A model generated the notes under the pieces. That model saw nothing but the letters and a program-made list of their open reading frames with translations. It did no database searches and was not told the origin of the DNA. Positions 53,422-61,603 of a stretch of 64,000 nt of DNA are shown one piece after another. This stretch comes from Leptospira sp. 96542 (GTDB taxonomy: Bacteria > Spirochaetota > Leptospiria > Leptospirales > Leptospiraceae), in contig JARJFC010000013.1 of NCBI GenBank assembly GCA_029310945.1, positions 36,928 through 100,927 on the forward strand, given 5' to 3'. The number at the start of each line of letters is the position of its first letter. Within the stretch, counting starts at the first letter, position 1. A program made the position numbers and the translations under genes.

Positions 53422-54415
53422 AATTATAATAGAATCAGAGTTACAGAATACAATCAACGAAGCGATTCAAGGGGAAAAATACCCGATTGCGAAACTAATT
53501 TCAAGAATAGAATCAGCAAACAACCTAGTATTCAGAAAAACATTATTTGCTGAGCTCGAAAGATCAACACAAGGTAGAACGGAAGGTCTGACAATTGGGA
53601 TCACTGGCACCCCAGGGGCAGGGAAATCCTCATTACTCGGTGAAGTCTGTAAACTTTTCTTAGAAATGGCACCAAACAAAAAGATGGCGATTGTAGCCAT
53701 CGATCCTTCTTCAAATTTAACGGGAGGGTCTATCCTGGGTGACAGAACTCGAGTTAGTTTGCCAAGAAGAGATCCTCGAATTTATTTTAGATCGCAGCCA
53801 TCGCAACTCGAACTAGGTGGACTAAACCCTTATACATACCATGTCATTCGATTTTTAAGGCAAATTTTCGATTATGTTTTTATCGAAACTGTTGGGATAG
53901 GTCAAAATGAAATTGCAGTCTCTTTAATTTCAGATCTTTCGTTTCTCGTTATGCAACCACTGGGTGGTGATCAAATTCAGTTTATGAAATCTGGAATTAT
54001 GGAAGTGCCTGATGCTTTTATTATAAACAAATGTGATGAAGAAACTCTTTCCAATTCAAGCTTTTATATGTTACAAACAACACTAGAATTCATAAAGGAA
54101 ATTTTACCAAACCAAACTCTCCCTCCAATTTTTAAAACTTCAGTAGTCAAAAAAAATGGGATTGTAGAATTACTAGATTACATTTTGTCCTTTCGCAACA
54201 GAAAGGACAAAAACATAGAGACAATTACCCAACTTGAACATTGGATTCGTAATGAATATGGGAGGTGGGGGCTCGGAATTTGGGAAAAAACGAAAAATAC
54301 AAAATGGAATAAGGTAATAAAATCGAACCCAAATCATGGTTTATCGAAACTAAATTATGAGGAAGAAGAAATTAAAATTTTAAATACCTTAAGTAAAATC
54401 ATCAATCCTAACTGA
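53414..54415 (+). CDS. MeaB-like GTPase, second copy
   Basis: About 333 residues of a P-loop GTPase like MeaB/ArgK. It has Walker A GTPGAGKSS, AIDPSSNLTGGSILGDRTRV, FIETVGIGQNE, SGIMEVPDAFIINKCDEE (guanine site NKCD instead of NKAD) and a C-terminal helical tail. The start is GTG at 53414, inside the previous gene's stop region (TTG at 53408 also possible). MeaB-type proteins protect and load B12 mutases, so this is probably the partner of the ethylmalonyl-CoA mutase two genes upstream. It ends convergently with a thioesterase gene, overlapping by eight bases. Confidence 0.9.
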   Translation: MNEIIIESELQNTINEAIQGEKYPIAKLISRIESANNLVFRKTLFAELERSTQGRTEGLTIGITGTPGAGKSSLLGEVCKLFLEMAPNKKMAIVAIDPSSNLTGGSILGDRTRVSLPRRDPRIYFRSQPSQLELGGLNPYTYHVIRFLRQIFDYVFIETVGIGQNEIAVSLISDLSFLVMQPLGGDQIQFMKSGIMEVPDAFIINKCDEETLSNSSFYMLQTTLEFIKEILPNQTLPPIFKTSVVKKNGIVELLDYILSFRNRKDKNIETITQLEHWIRNEYGRWGLGIWEKTKNTKWNKVIKSNPNHGLSKLNYEEEEIKILNTLSKIINPN

Positions 54416-54830
54416 TTGTTTTCAAAAATACTTCAGGTATGGGGCATGGTTTCCTTTCTGTATAATCAAAAAACACTATGGCAGTTTTGGCTCTCGCAAC
54501 TTCTTTTTCGCCTATTTTATGTTTGATAGAATAAACTAAATCAAAATTTTTCTTTGAAATATTATCGACATATAAATCAATTACTAACTCATCTGGGAAA
54601 AAAGCTTCCGATTTATAAACAATGGCTACATCGGAAACGACAATTCCTTTTCCTTCCACATCGATTTCGGTCCAGCCGAATTTATGAAAATATCTTGCTC
54701 GACATTCATGTGTTAGTGTTAGAATTGCATCATGAGCTAAGTGTCCTGCAAAATTGATATCTGAAATTCTAACACTGAGTTCTGTAGAAAATATTTGTTT
54801 AGTTGGGGTTTCGATCTGTATACGAGCCAT
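54408..54830 (-). CDS. 4HBT-family thioesterase
   Basis: A 140-residue hotdog-fold protein. The core VRISDINFAGHLAHDAILTLTHECRARY corresponds to the 4HBT pattern with an Asp-x-x-x-x-Gly-His element and a helix carrying a Glu (HECRARY), followed by strands VVSDVAIVYKSEAFFPDEL. It would release a fatty acid or similar acid from CoA. It is the last gene of a five-gene lipid operon and shares one base with glpD (ATG and stop overlap). Confidence 0.8.
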   Translation of the reverse strand: MARIQIETPTKQIFSTELSVRISDINFAGHLAHDAILTLTHECRARYFHKFGWTEIDVEGKGIVVSDVAIVYKSEAFFPDELVIDLYVDNISKKNFDLVYSIKHKIGEKEVARAKTAIVFFDYTERKPCPIPEVFLKTIS

Positions 54831-56473
54831 TAGTCTTTAAACCAGAGATACCTTTTATCTACTAGTTTTGATTCTTCCGTCAATCGTTTTTGGTTCCAAC
54901 CCAATCGTTTTGCTAATTTGGAATCCATTTTCTTTCGCATAACAGAATCTATTTGCCCTACCGTACCAGCTCCAGATCTTCTAAAATAAAAATCAGTTAA
55001 CCTGCAGATAAATTCGAAATCGACAGAATAATACAATTCTTCTTCATATACCGTCTCACCATTCGGTAAAGGATAGAATTCAGAACCTGAATAAGTGAGA
55101 ACCTTCCACACTTGCGAACCATATCTTTTTGCTAAAGTTTCAATTTTTAACCCACTTTGTTTCGGGTATTTTGAAGTTACGGCCTGTATCAGATTCTTTA
55201 AATTTTCGTATCTTCCACCGATAAGAGATTTCTCTTTTGTTAAACAAACTTTTGTTTCGCCGAAATTATATATATCGATCGCATTGACCAAATTCTCTGC
55301 TACGGCTCTACTCGTAGTATATTTTCCACCCAATGCACTGAAAAAACCAGGAAAACCACTATCTTTATAATGCAAAATTTCTGACTTGCGCGAAGCTGTG
55401 TAAGTACCTTCAGTAGATCCAACATCTTCGACTAAAGGCCTAAGCCCACCATAATAATAGTCCACATCAGCTAACGTTAACTTTGCAAATCCGAAAGTAT
55501 AATTTACCTCATCAAGCAAATTTACTAATTCTGATTCTTTCACTGTAAACTCATCTGGATCTTCGCTAAATGAAGTATCTGTTGTACCTATGATAGTTTT
55601 GTTTCTCCAAGGAATGACAAATAAATGTGAACCATCTTTTTTTTCTAGGATTACAGTTTCATTGCCTGCAATGTTTCGGACAACTGCATGGATACCTTTT
55701 GACCTAACCAATTTTTTCTCTGCACTTATGCCTGCGATCGATTCAATCAAATCTGCCCATGGCCCACTCGAATTTACGACTACTTTTGTTGAAATTAGTT
55801 TTTTTTTGCCTGTTAAATTATCTGTGATGCCAACAGTGTAGCCACCATTATTTTGTTTTTGGATTGTAGTTACTGAAACATAATTGAGCACATCAGCCCC
55901 AATTTCTTTAGCGGACAAAATGAACTCTGTTGTATGCCTCTCGGGATTGATATTTGCATAATCATAATATTGAAAACTACCCAATAAGTGCTTTCGGTTC
56001 AAACCAATTACTTTATAAATTGTTTCTAATTTTGAATTCCAGCGAAATTTTGGCAATTTTGTATCATCACTCAAATCATAGTTTCTATCAAAAGATAAAA
56101 AATGATACAATTGCATTCCTAAATATAATTTAACTTTTTCGAAAAAATTGCGAACTGGAACAATAAAACCCATTGGCTGGATTGAATGGGGTGATATCTT
56201 CGCTAAGTATCGTCTCTCTCGTAATGATTCTCGAACTAAAGAAAATTCCAGGTTTTTAAGATACCGTAAACCACCATGTATTAATTTTGAAGTAGCCTGA
56301 CTTGTACCAGAAGCAAAATCGTTTTTATCTACAAGTAAACAATTGTATCCACGTAAACTAGCATCCCAAACTACATTAGCGCCCGTTATGCCACCACCTA
56401 TGACGATTATGTCATATTCTGCTTTTAGTTCGCTGATTCTCCGGGATTCGTTTTTTGTAATATTCTTCATCAT
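54830..56473 (-). CDS. glpD: glycerol-3-phosphate dehydrogenase, FAD-dependent
   Basis: About 547 residues. The FAD site is YDIIVIGGGITGANVVWDASLRGYN, followed by DFASGTSQATSKLIHGGLRYL, the GlpD signature, and IVPVRNFFEKVKLY, GTTDTSFSEDPDE and GGKYTTSRAVAENL. The DAO_C domain closes it. It oxidises sn-glycerol-3-phosphate to dihydroxyacetone phosphate at the membrane, feeding electrons to quinone. The ATG at 56473 lies two bases after the diacylglycerol-kinase-like stop. In this operon its product DHAP is a plausible substrate for ether-lipid synthesis. Confidence 0.93.
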   Translation of the reverse strand: MMKNITKNESRRISELKAEYDIIVIGGGITGANVVWDASLRGYNCLLVDKNDFASGTSQATSKLIHGGLRYLKNLEFSLVRESLRERRYLAKISPHSIQPMGFIVPVRNFFEKVKLYLGMQLYHFLSFDRNYDLSDDTKLPKFRWNSKLETIYKVIGLNRKHLLGSFQYYDYANINPERHTTEFILSAKEIGADVLNYVSVTTIQKQNNGGYTVGITDNLTGKKKLISTKVVVNSSGPWADLIESIAGISAEKKLVRSKGIHAVVRNIAGNETVILEKKDGSHLFVIPWRNKTIIGTTDTSFSEDPDEFTVKESELVNLLDEVNYTFGFAKLTLADVDYYYGGLRPLVEDVGSTEGTYTASRKSEILHYKDSGFPGFFSALGGKYTTSRAVAENLVNAIDIYNFGETKVCLTKEKSLIGGRYENLKNLIQAVTSKYPKQSGLKIETLAKRYGSQVWKVLTYSGSEFYPLPNGETVYEEELYYSVDFEFICRLTDFYFRRSGAGTVGQIDSVMRKKMDSKLAKRLGWNQKRLTEESKLVDKRYLWFKD

Positions 56474-56474
56474 T

Positions 56475-57398
56475 TTAACACTTGATTGTAAGGAGTTTTG
56501 GGAGAATTTTGAATTTTGCTGGCAATTGTCCCATATTCTCACCATCTACATCAATATAAACATCTTCGTTTGAAGACGCCGTGATTTCAGAAACTTGTTT
56601 TGAAATCACCTTTTCATCTTCCTTAACTTCACCTTTATACAATTTACCAAATTTCATCAAGGTTTCAAATATCGTCACATTTTGGATGGCTAAAAAATCA
56701 AATTTCCCATCATCCAACTTTGCGTTTGGCGCAAACCACATCCCTCCTCCTGCATATTCACCATTTGCACAAACCACCAAACGACATTTATTTTCTATAA
56801 TTTCCTTTGGAGAGATCGAGATTTTAATCTGCTTATTTTTATAAGAAAATAAACAAAGAAAGGTATAAATCAAAAACACAGCTTTTCCACCGAGTATTTT
56901 ACCCAATCTGGAGCGGTTTACCTTATAAACAACTTCACCGCCCATTCCAAAGTCAGCTAAATTTAAACATAAATATTTTCCCATCGAGTTATCTTCTTTT
57001 GTGTATTGAACAGAAATAAGATCGATTTTTTTCTCACTCCCAGCTAATATTTGTTTGATAGCTTTTTTGGGGTTTTTGGGAACCCTAACTGTTTTCACAA
57101 AATCGTTTCCACGACCAGCAGGAATCGGACTGAATACAACTTTCTGATGAATGGGTTTTTCATTTTCAAAAAGCCCATTCACAATATTTGATAAAGTTCC
57201 ATCACCACCAATGCCGATGATCCAACGGTACCCAGACTTAACAGCCTCAGTTGCAATCTCACGACCAGATTTCAGATATGTAGTAGCCTCGAAACTAAAA
57301 TCTAACTTCTGGCTTAATAGTTCTTTTTCCACGGTTTTCCAAACTTTTAAGGAAACCCCTCCCCCGGAAACAGGGTTTAAAATCACTTTGATTTTCAT
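56475..57398 (-). CDS. diacylglycerol kinase catalytic domain (YegS/DagK-like lipid kinase)
   Basis: A 307-residue protein with the DAGK signature: KVILNPVSGGGVSLKVW, IGIGGDGTLSNIVNGLFEN and PIPAGRGNDFVK. The C-terminal domain has CLNLADFGMGGEVV and VCANGEYAGGGMWFAPNA. It phosphorylates a diacylglycerol, sphingoid or related lipid with ATP at the membrane. It overlaps the TetR gene by four bases (ATGA) and is followed two bases later by glpD. Confidence 0.9.
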   Translation of the reverse strand: MKIKVILNPVSGGGVSLKVWKTVEKELLSQKLDFSFEATTYLKSGREIATEAVKSGYRWIIGIGGDGTLSNIVNGLFENEKPIHQKVVFSPIPAGRGNDFVKTVRVPKNPKKAIKQILAGSEKKIDLISVQYTKEDNSMGKYLCLNLADFGMGGEVVYKVNRSRLGKILGGKAVFLIYTFLCLFSYKNKQIKISISPKEIIENKCRLVVCANGEYAGGGMWFAPNAKLDDGKFDFLAIQNVTIFETLMKFGKLYKGEVKEDEKVISKQVSEITASSNEDVYIDVDGENMGQLPAKFKILPKLLTIKC

Positions 57399-58039
57399 AG
57401 AGAGTCCCCTTTGGTATTGTTTGAAAACAATCCATAAAATAAAACATGTTCTATAGTTTCGAGATACGATTTCTCACTTTTAATTTCGTTTTGAAAATGG
57501 CCATCTAACAATACTTCGACTGCTCCACGAATCATGCCCCATGCTACAGCGACATTCGGGTAAGTACCCTTGTTGTTTATTAGATTTTCAGATTTTGAAT
57601 GTTTATAAATTTTTTCAAGCACACTCAAACGGATTACTCTTTCATTTTTCAGTAAAGTTCGCATATCATCGGAAACATTTTGTATATTCATATTGTCTCC
57701 ACATTGTTTAGCAACAAGATACATTTGTTTATCATCCAAACAATGTTCAATGTAGGCGCGCAGAGCTTTTTTAGCCATACCAATGGCTGTTTTTTCTTCT
57801 AGTGCCCTTTCGAGTCTGCCGCGCAATCGCAAATAGTCTTCATATTGAATGCGAGCCATAAGATCATCTTTACTTTTAAAATGTAAATAGATTGTTCCTC
57901 TTCCGATTTCAAGGTGTTTGGCGATATCATCCATCTTCACAAGTGATGGGTGTTTCGACCGGAACAAGGAAATTGCACAAGATAAGATATTCTCTTCTCT
58001 TTCTGCAAATTCTCTCTTTTTTCTTTCAGATACACCCAT
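57395..58039 (-). CDS. TetR family transcriptional regulator of the lipid operon
   Basis: A 214-residue regulator. The DNA-binding domain reads REENILSCAISLFRSKHPSLVKMDDIAKHLEIGRGTIYLHFKSKDDL, standard TetR_N. The C-terminal part is helical with HCLDDKQMYLVAKQCG. It overlaps both neighbours (start codon with the flavoprotein stop, end with the kinase start). Being inside the operon, it most likely controls it through the TTGAAC-TAT-GTTCAA palindrome in front of the first gene. Its ligand may be an acyl-CoA or lipid. Confidence 0.88.
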   Translation of the reverse strand: MGVSERKKREFAEREENILSCAISLFRSKHPSLVKMDDIAKHLEIGRGTIYLHFKSKDDLMARIQYEDYLRLRGRLERALEEKTAIGMAKKALRAYIEHCLDDKQMYLVAKQCGDNMNIQNVSDDMRTLLKNERVIRLSVLEKIYKHSKSENLINNKGTYPNVAVAWGMIRGAVEVLLDGHFQNEIKSEKSYLETIEHVLFYGLFSNNTKGDSL

Positions 58040-59655
58040 TATTTAATACCTAATAATCCGCCTGGGTTCATAATTCCTTTTGGATCAAAAATCTTTTTGA
58101 CCGAAGACAAGATCCTGACTCCTTCTTTACCAACTTCTCTTTCCATCCAAGGAGCCAACATTCGCCCAATCCCATGATGATGGGACAAAGATCCACCATT
58201 TGTATGTATTGTTTCTATGATGCCTTTATGAAATTTTTCAAAATTACTAATTTCATTTTCTTTGTCCATTGGATTCAGAAAAATAAAATATAGATTCGCT
58301 CCCGTTTCATAAGCATGCGAAATATGTACCATACAAGAGGTATTCGGAAAACTCTTAATGTATGCTCTTGTTTTATTCCAAAGCCCAAACAGTTCATGCC
58401 ATGTAACGGCGGTTTCGAGTGTGTCAATTCTTACACCTTCATTCATCAAATAATCTCGCAAGTAAGCGCTCGAATACCGTTGGTGTAACCATTTATTGAC
58501 TGGCGACTCACCAGTAGAAAAACCACCTCGACGTTTCGCAATTTTTTTAATTTTCTTTAAAACAAACTTAGAATAATCAGCGTCCCCATCGACAATGATA
58601 TGCATTAACGATCGTTCGTTAGGTTTGTATCCAAGGAGTCGCAAAACATAATCTTCCTTACCTCCCTGAAGGCCACTCATTCGAAATGAAATATCTGTTT
58701 CTTCTGGATCTTGCACACGGAAAAAATGTGGTTTCCCAAACCCTGCCTGCATTGCCTCGCGCATTGTTTCCACAGCAGATTCAAAATTTTTAAAAATAAA
58801 GGATCCTTTAGAAGAATTCTTTACATTGTATTTTCTTATTTTCAGTGTAACTTTAGAGATCACTCCCAGACTACCTTCAGATCCTAAAAACAAACGAAAG
58901 ACATCAGGGCCAATGGATGCAGCTGGATACGGTTTTGATTCAAATTTACCGGACGGTGTAATGGCAGTTAACGCAAGAATAATATCTTCAATTTTCCCAT
59001 ACCCTGTCGACGCTTGGCCAGCACCTTTTGCCGCAACCCAACCGCCAACAGTTGAAAATTCAAATGATTGAGGAAAATGGCCACAAGTGAATCCTTTATC
59101 ATTTAAGAATGACTCCAATTCTGGCCCAAAAATGCCAGCTTCAACCGTTACCGTCGCATTAATTGCATTAAATTCTAATATTCGATTATACCGAGAAAGA
59201 TCCAAGGAAATCCCACCTTTGGGTGCTTCCAAAGCCCTTGTAACACTTGAACCCGCACCAAAGGGAATGACTGGGATTTTGGCAGAGTTAGCCAATTCAA
59301 CAATTGACTCAATTTGTTTTTCTGAGTCTGGTTTTACAACCACATCAACGGTTTTCTGAACCAAACCAAAACGCGCATTATAGATTTCGGAATAGAATTT
59401 ACCGATGGAATGTTTCGCTCGGGATTCATCACTCAAATCAACATTCTCTTTGCCAACGATGAGTTTAAGTTTATTTATGACTGCAGTGGTTATCTTAGAA
59501 GATTTTAGTTTTCGGAGTGGAAGTTCGCCTTTGGGGAGATTCTCTTTAAATTCTTTCTGGATCTGGAACTGTGATTCCAAAAATTCTAGTGTATGTTTTG
59601 GTAGAGATTCTTCAATTTCAGGAGATCCCCATTTGTAAATGTTTCGAGTTGTCAT
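58039..59655 (-). CDS. FAD-linked oxidase similar to alkyldihydroxyacetonephosphate synthase
   Basis: About 538 residues from the ATG (TTG at 59667 also open). It has the PCMH FAD domain (DVVVKPDSEKQIESIVELANSAKIPVIPFGAGSSVTRALEA, VEAGIFGPELESFLNDKG, STVGGWVAAKGAGQASTGYGKIED) and a C-terminal domain ending with GSLSHHHGIGRMLAPWMEREVG and FDPKGIMNPGGLLG. The His-His-His-Gly and YGKIED elements, an N-terminal KWGSPE, and RVQDPEETDISFRMSG are those of AGPS-type enzymes, which swap the acyl chain of acyl-DHAP for a fatty alcohol. Related D-lactate or glycolate oxidases share the fold. It is first in a five-gene lipid operon. Confidence 0.78.
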   Translation of the reverse strand: MTTRNIYKWGSPEIEESLPKHTLEFLESQFQIQKEFKENLPKGELPLRKLKSSKITTAVINKLKLIVGKENVDLSDESRAKHSIGKFYSEIYNARFGLVQKTVDVVVKPDSEKQIESIVELANSAKIPVIPFGAGSSVTRALEAPKGGISLDLSRYNRILEFNAINATVTVEAGIFGPELESFLNDKGFTCGHFPQSFEFSTVGGWVAAKGAGQASTGYGKIEDIILALTAITPSGKFESKPYPAASIGPDVFRLFLGSEGSLGVISKVTLKIRKYNVKNSSKGSFIFKNFESAVETMREAMQAGFGKPHFFRVQDPEETDISFRMSGLQGGKEDYVLRLLGYKPNERSLMHIIVDGDADYSKFVLKKIKKIAKRRGGFSTGESPVNKWLHQRYSSAYLRDYLMNEGVRIDTLETAVTWHELFGLWNKTRAYIKSFPNTSCMVHISHAYETGANLYFIFLNPMDKENEISNFEKFHKGIIETIHTNGGSLSHHHGIGRMLAPWMEREVGKEGVRILSSVKKIFDPKGIMNPGGLLGIK

Positions 59656-59686
59656 AGTTGGTTCCAAGGGAATGATTTCCCAAATC

Positions 59687-59701
59687 TTGAACTATGTTCA
59701 A
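59687..59701. promoter_or_regulatory. palindromic operator upstream of the lipid operon
   Basis: TTGAAC-TAT-GTTCAA is a perfect 6-base dyad with a 3-base centre. On the minus strand it falls in the spacer between TTGTCA (59711-59706, likely -35) and a weak AAGATT -10, where a TetR-type repressor would block transcription. It starts 32 bases upstream of the flavoprotein ATG. The operon's own TetR is the natural candidate to bind it. Confidence 0.55.
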
Positions 59702-59728
59702 AATTTGACAAGAATAAAATCTAAAAAA

Positions 59729-60193
59729 TTACCCTCTCAACTCTTTTATATATTCAGACCTAACTCGATGTACAAACTCAATATCGAACGGAAACTCAAA
59801 AATCGTTGATAACACTTGTTTTATCAATTCATCCAAATCAAAACCAGTTAACAACCATTCGATGAGTTCAAGACTAATATCAAGTGCTGGTTGTTTATCA
59901 CCATACCCTCGAGCAATTTGAATGAGTAGTTTTTGCACTAACTCGTAATCTTTAGATTCAAGGTACTTCCGAATTTCAGTCGGATACGATACCATTAACT
60001 TTTGTTTATCGGCATTGGGAGTGAAAAAAATCAAATTTGGGCCAAGACCAAGAGAATGTTCTAGTCTTTCTCTTAGATCTTTTTCCGATTTATGATCGGA
60101 AAGCCAAAGACCCAAAATTTTTTCTCCAATGAGAGAATCCTGAAACGGATCAAAAGGAAAAGGTTTTTTTTCCATATTGCCACCAGGACTCAT
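59729..60193 (-). CDS. protein of unknown function following HU
   Basis: A 154-residue acidic soluble protein, or 148 if it starts at the internal ATG preceded by GGTGG (60175). It begins with KKPFPFDPFQDSLIGEKILGLWLSDHKSEKDLRERLEHSLG and continues as helices (YLESKDYELVQKLLIQIARGYG and ISLELIEWLLTGFDLDELIKQVL). No signal, membrane helix or known motif. It begins 15 bases after the HU stop, so it is probably on the HU transcript. Confidence 0.55.
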   Translation of the reverse strand: MSPGGNMEKKPFPFDPFQDSLIGEKILGLWLSDHKSEKDLRERLEHSLGLGPNLIFFTPNADKQKLMVSYPTEIRKYLESKDYELVQKLLIQIARGYGDKQPALDISLELIEWLLTGFDLDELIKQVLSTIFEFPFDIEFVHRVRSEYIKELRG

Positions 60194-60208
60194 GCCCTGG
60201 ATGAAACT

Positions 60209-60514
60209 TTATTTTTTAGGAGGTACTATCGCATCTTTACAAGATTTAGACAAAGTAAATTTAACGACTGTTTTAGCTGGAATCTGAATTGCTTCACCAG
60301 TAGCAGGATTTCTACCTTTTCTTTTGGGACGATTTCTTTTTACAAGTTTACCTAAACCTGGTATCACAAATGCTCCATTCTTTTTTGTTTCTTTATATGC
60401 CAATTCAACAAAAGAATCTAAAAATGCGGATACATTCTTTTTAGTCATCCCAGTTGTTTCTGCCAATTCGCTCAACATCTCGGATTTTTTCATTGGGGTA
60501 GGTGTTGCTGCCAT
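60209..60514 (-). CDS. HU/IHF family DNA-binding protein
   Basis: A 101-residue histone-like protein: helical N-terminus KKSEMLSELAETTGMTKKNVSAFLDSFVELAY, then the beta-arm GAFVIPGLGKLVKRNRPKRKGRNPATGEAIQIPAKTVVKF. GRNPxTGE is the conserved arm-base motif. It bends and compacts DNA. There is a short N-terminal extension (MAATPTP) and a slightly longer basic arm than E. coli HU. A 10-base direct repeat lies upstream in the gap. Confidence 0.93.
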   Translation of the reverse strand: MAATPTPMKKSEMLSELAETTGMTKKNVSAFLDSFVELAYKETKKNGAFVIPGLGKLVKRNRPKRKGRNPATGEAIQIPAKTVVKFTLSKSCKDAIVPPKK

Positions 60515-60556
60515 ACTTTGATTTTCCTCTGAACCAGTTTACGGTTTCACATTATT

Positions 60557-60586
60557 TACAAGACTACCTGTTTTGGTACAAGACTA
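60557..60586. repeat. 10-base direct repeat in front of the HU gene
   Basis: TACAAGACTA occurs exactly at 60557-60566 and 60577-60586, 20 bases apart (about two helical turns), in the 177-base gap between the HU and NAD-kinase-like genes. Each copy contains TTGTA on the minus strand, so they may overlap HU promoter elements. Regular spacing suggests a regulator binding one face of the helix. Confidence 0.4.
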
Positions 60587-60691
60587 AATTTTTTTTGGAT
60601 ACAATTTTTCTTTAAATTTCCTAAGAAAATGCAAGTTTTTTCAAAAAAACCTTTATTTCTCTAAGGAAAATGGTAATTTCTTCCAAAACTT

Positions 60692-61591
60692 ATGGCTCTA
60701 CGTAAATACAAGAACGTTGTAGTGGTATTTAAACGAACAAAATACGAGTTGGATTTAGAAACTTACGGCTCATTACAAGCTTATAAAGATGTCACGCGTC
60801 ACAAAGAAGAAGTTTTCCAAAGAACTTTGGAATCACATCAAAGGCAAATCCAATCCAGAAGTTACCTCAAAGAAAAAGTGTTTCCAAATGCTACTTTTGT
60901 GTTTCGCGAAAACTTTGACCCTATACAATCTACTGAACCAATTGACCTCATTGTTTCACATGGTGGAGACAATCACTTCACATATGTAGCTCACCAAACA
61001 GGTAAAGCACATTTGATTGGCTGTAATTCGGATCCACAATCATCGGTAGGAGCTCTTTTGGGTTTTACCGCTGAAGAACTTGGCGAAGCGGTAAAAAAGA
61101 ATTTCGAAAATACAAAATTGGAAGAATGGTCTCTTCTCGAAACTGAGATCCATTATCCCAACGGAACCAGAACTACGACCGTACCCGCCATCTGCGAACT
61201 TTCGATTCGGAATAGCAGCCCAGATCTAACTTCTAGGTATTGGATCTCTTACCAGAAGTTAAGAGAAGAACAAAAATGTTCAGGACTTCTTGTTTATACT
61301 GGGGCGGGATCAACCGGTTGGATCAGCTCGTGTTTTCCAAAAAAATTTGCGCCTTTTTCCAAACACGAATCTTTTTTTCATGTTTATGCCAGAGAAATTA
61401 GAACAAAGCAACCAGAAACTGAGTTTTCCTTGGCAGATTTCAGGGCATTGGGTGAAGTGGAAGTAATCTCGGAGATGAATGGAGGCATAGCAGTGGATTC
61501 TTTGACAGAAAGACACTACCCTTTTCCTCCTTATGCTAAAGCCACAATTCGGTTATCTCCAGAAAAATTATTCGTACTCGTTCCGTTATAG
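60692..61591 (+). CDS. NAD kinase-like protein
   Basis: A 299-residue protein of the NAD kinase / lipid kinase-like fold. DLIVSHGGDNHFTYVAH holds the position of the GGDGT motif (GGDN at residues 91-94). GCNSDPQSSVGALLGF matches the NxDxxxSxG substrate loop, and LLVYTGAGSTGWISS matches the conserved T-G-S-T-A/G segment. NAD kinases phosphorylate NAD with ATP or polyphosphate to NADP. The change of the motif's Gly to Asn is unusual but known relatives (NADK2-type) vary here. A STAS gene begins 12 bases later. Confidence 0.72.
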   Translation: MALRKYKNVVVVFKRTKYELDLETYGSLQAYKDVTRHKEEVFQRTLESHQRQIQSRSYLKEKVFPNATFVFRENFDPIQSTEPIDLIVSHGGDNHFTYVAHQTGKAHLIGCNSDPQSSVGALLGFTAEELGEAVKKNFENTKLEEWSLLETEIHYPNGTRTTTVPAICELSIRNSSPDLTSRYWISYQKLREEQKCSGLLVYTGAGSTGWISSCFPKKFAPFSKHESFFHVYAREIRTKQPETEFSLADFRALGEVEVISEMNGGIAVDSLTERHYPFPPYAKATIRLSPEKLFVLVPL

Positions 61592-61603
61592 AGAGGAATT
61601 CCT

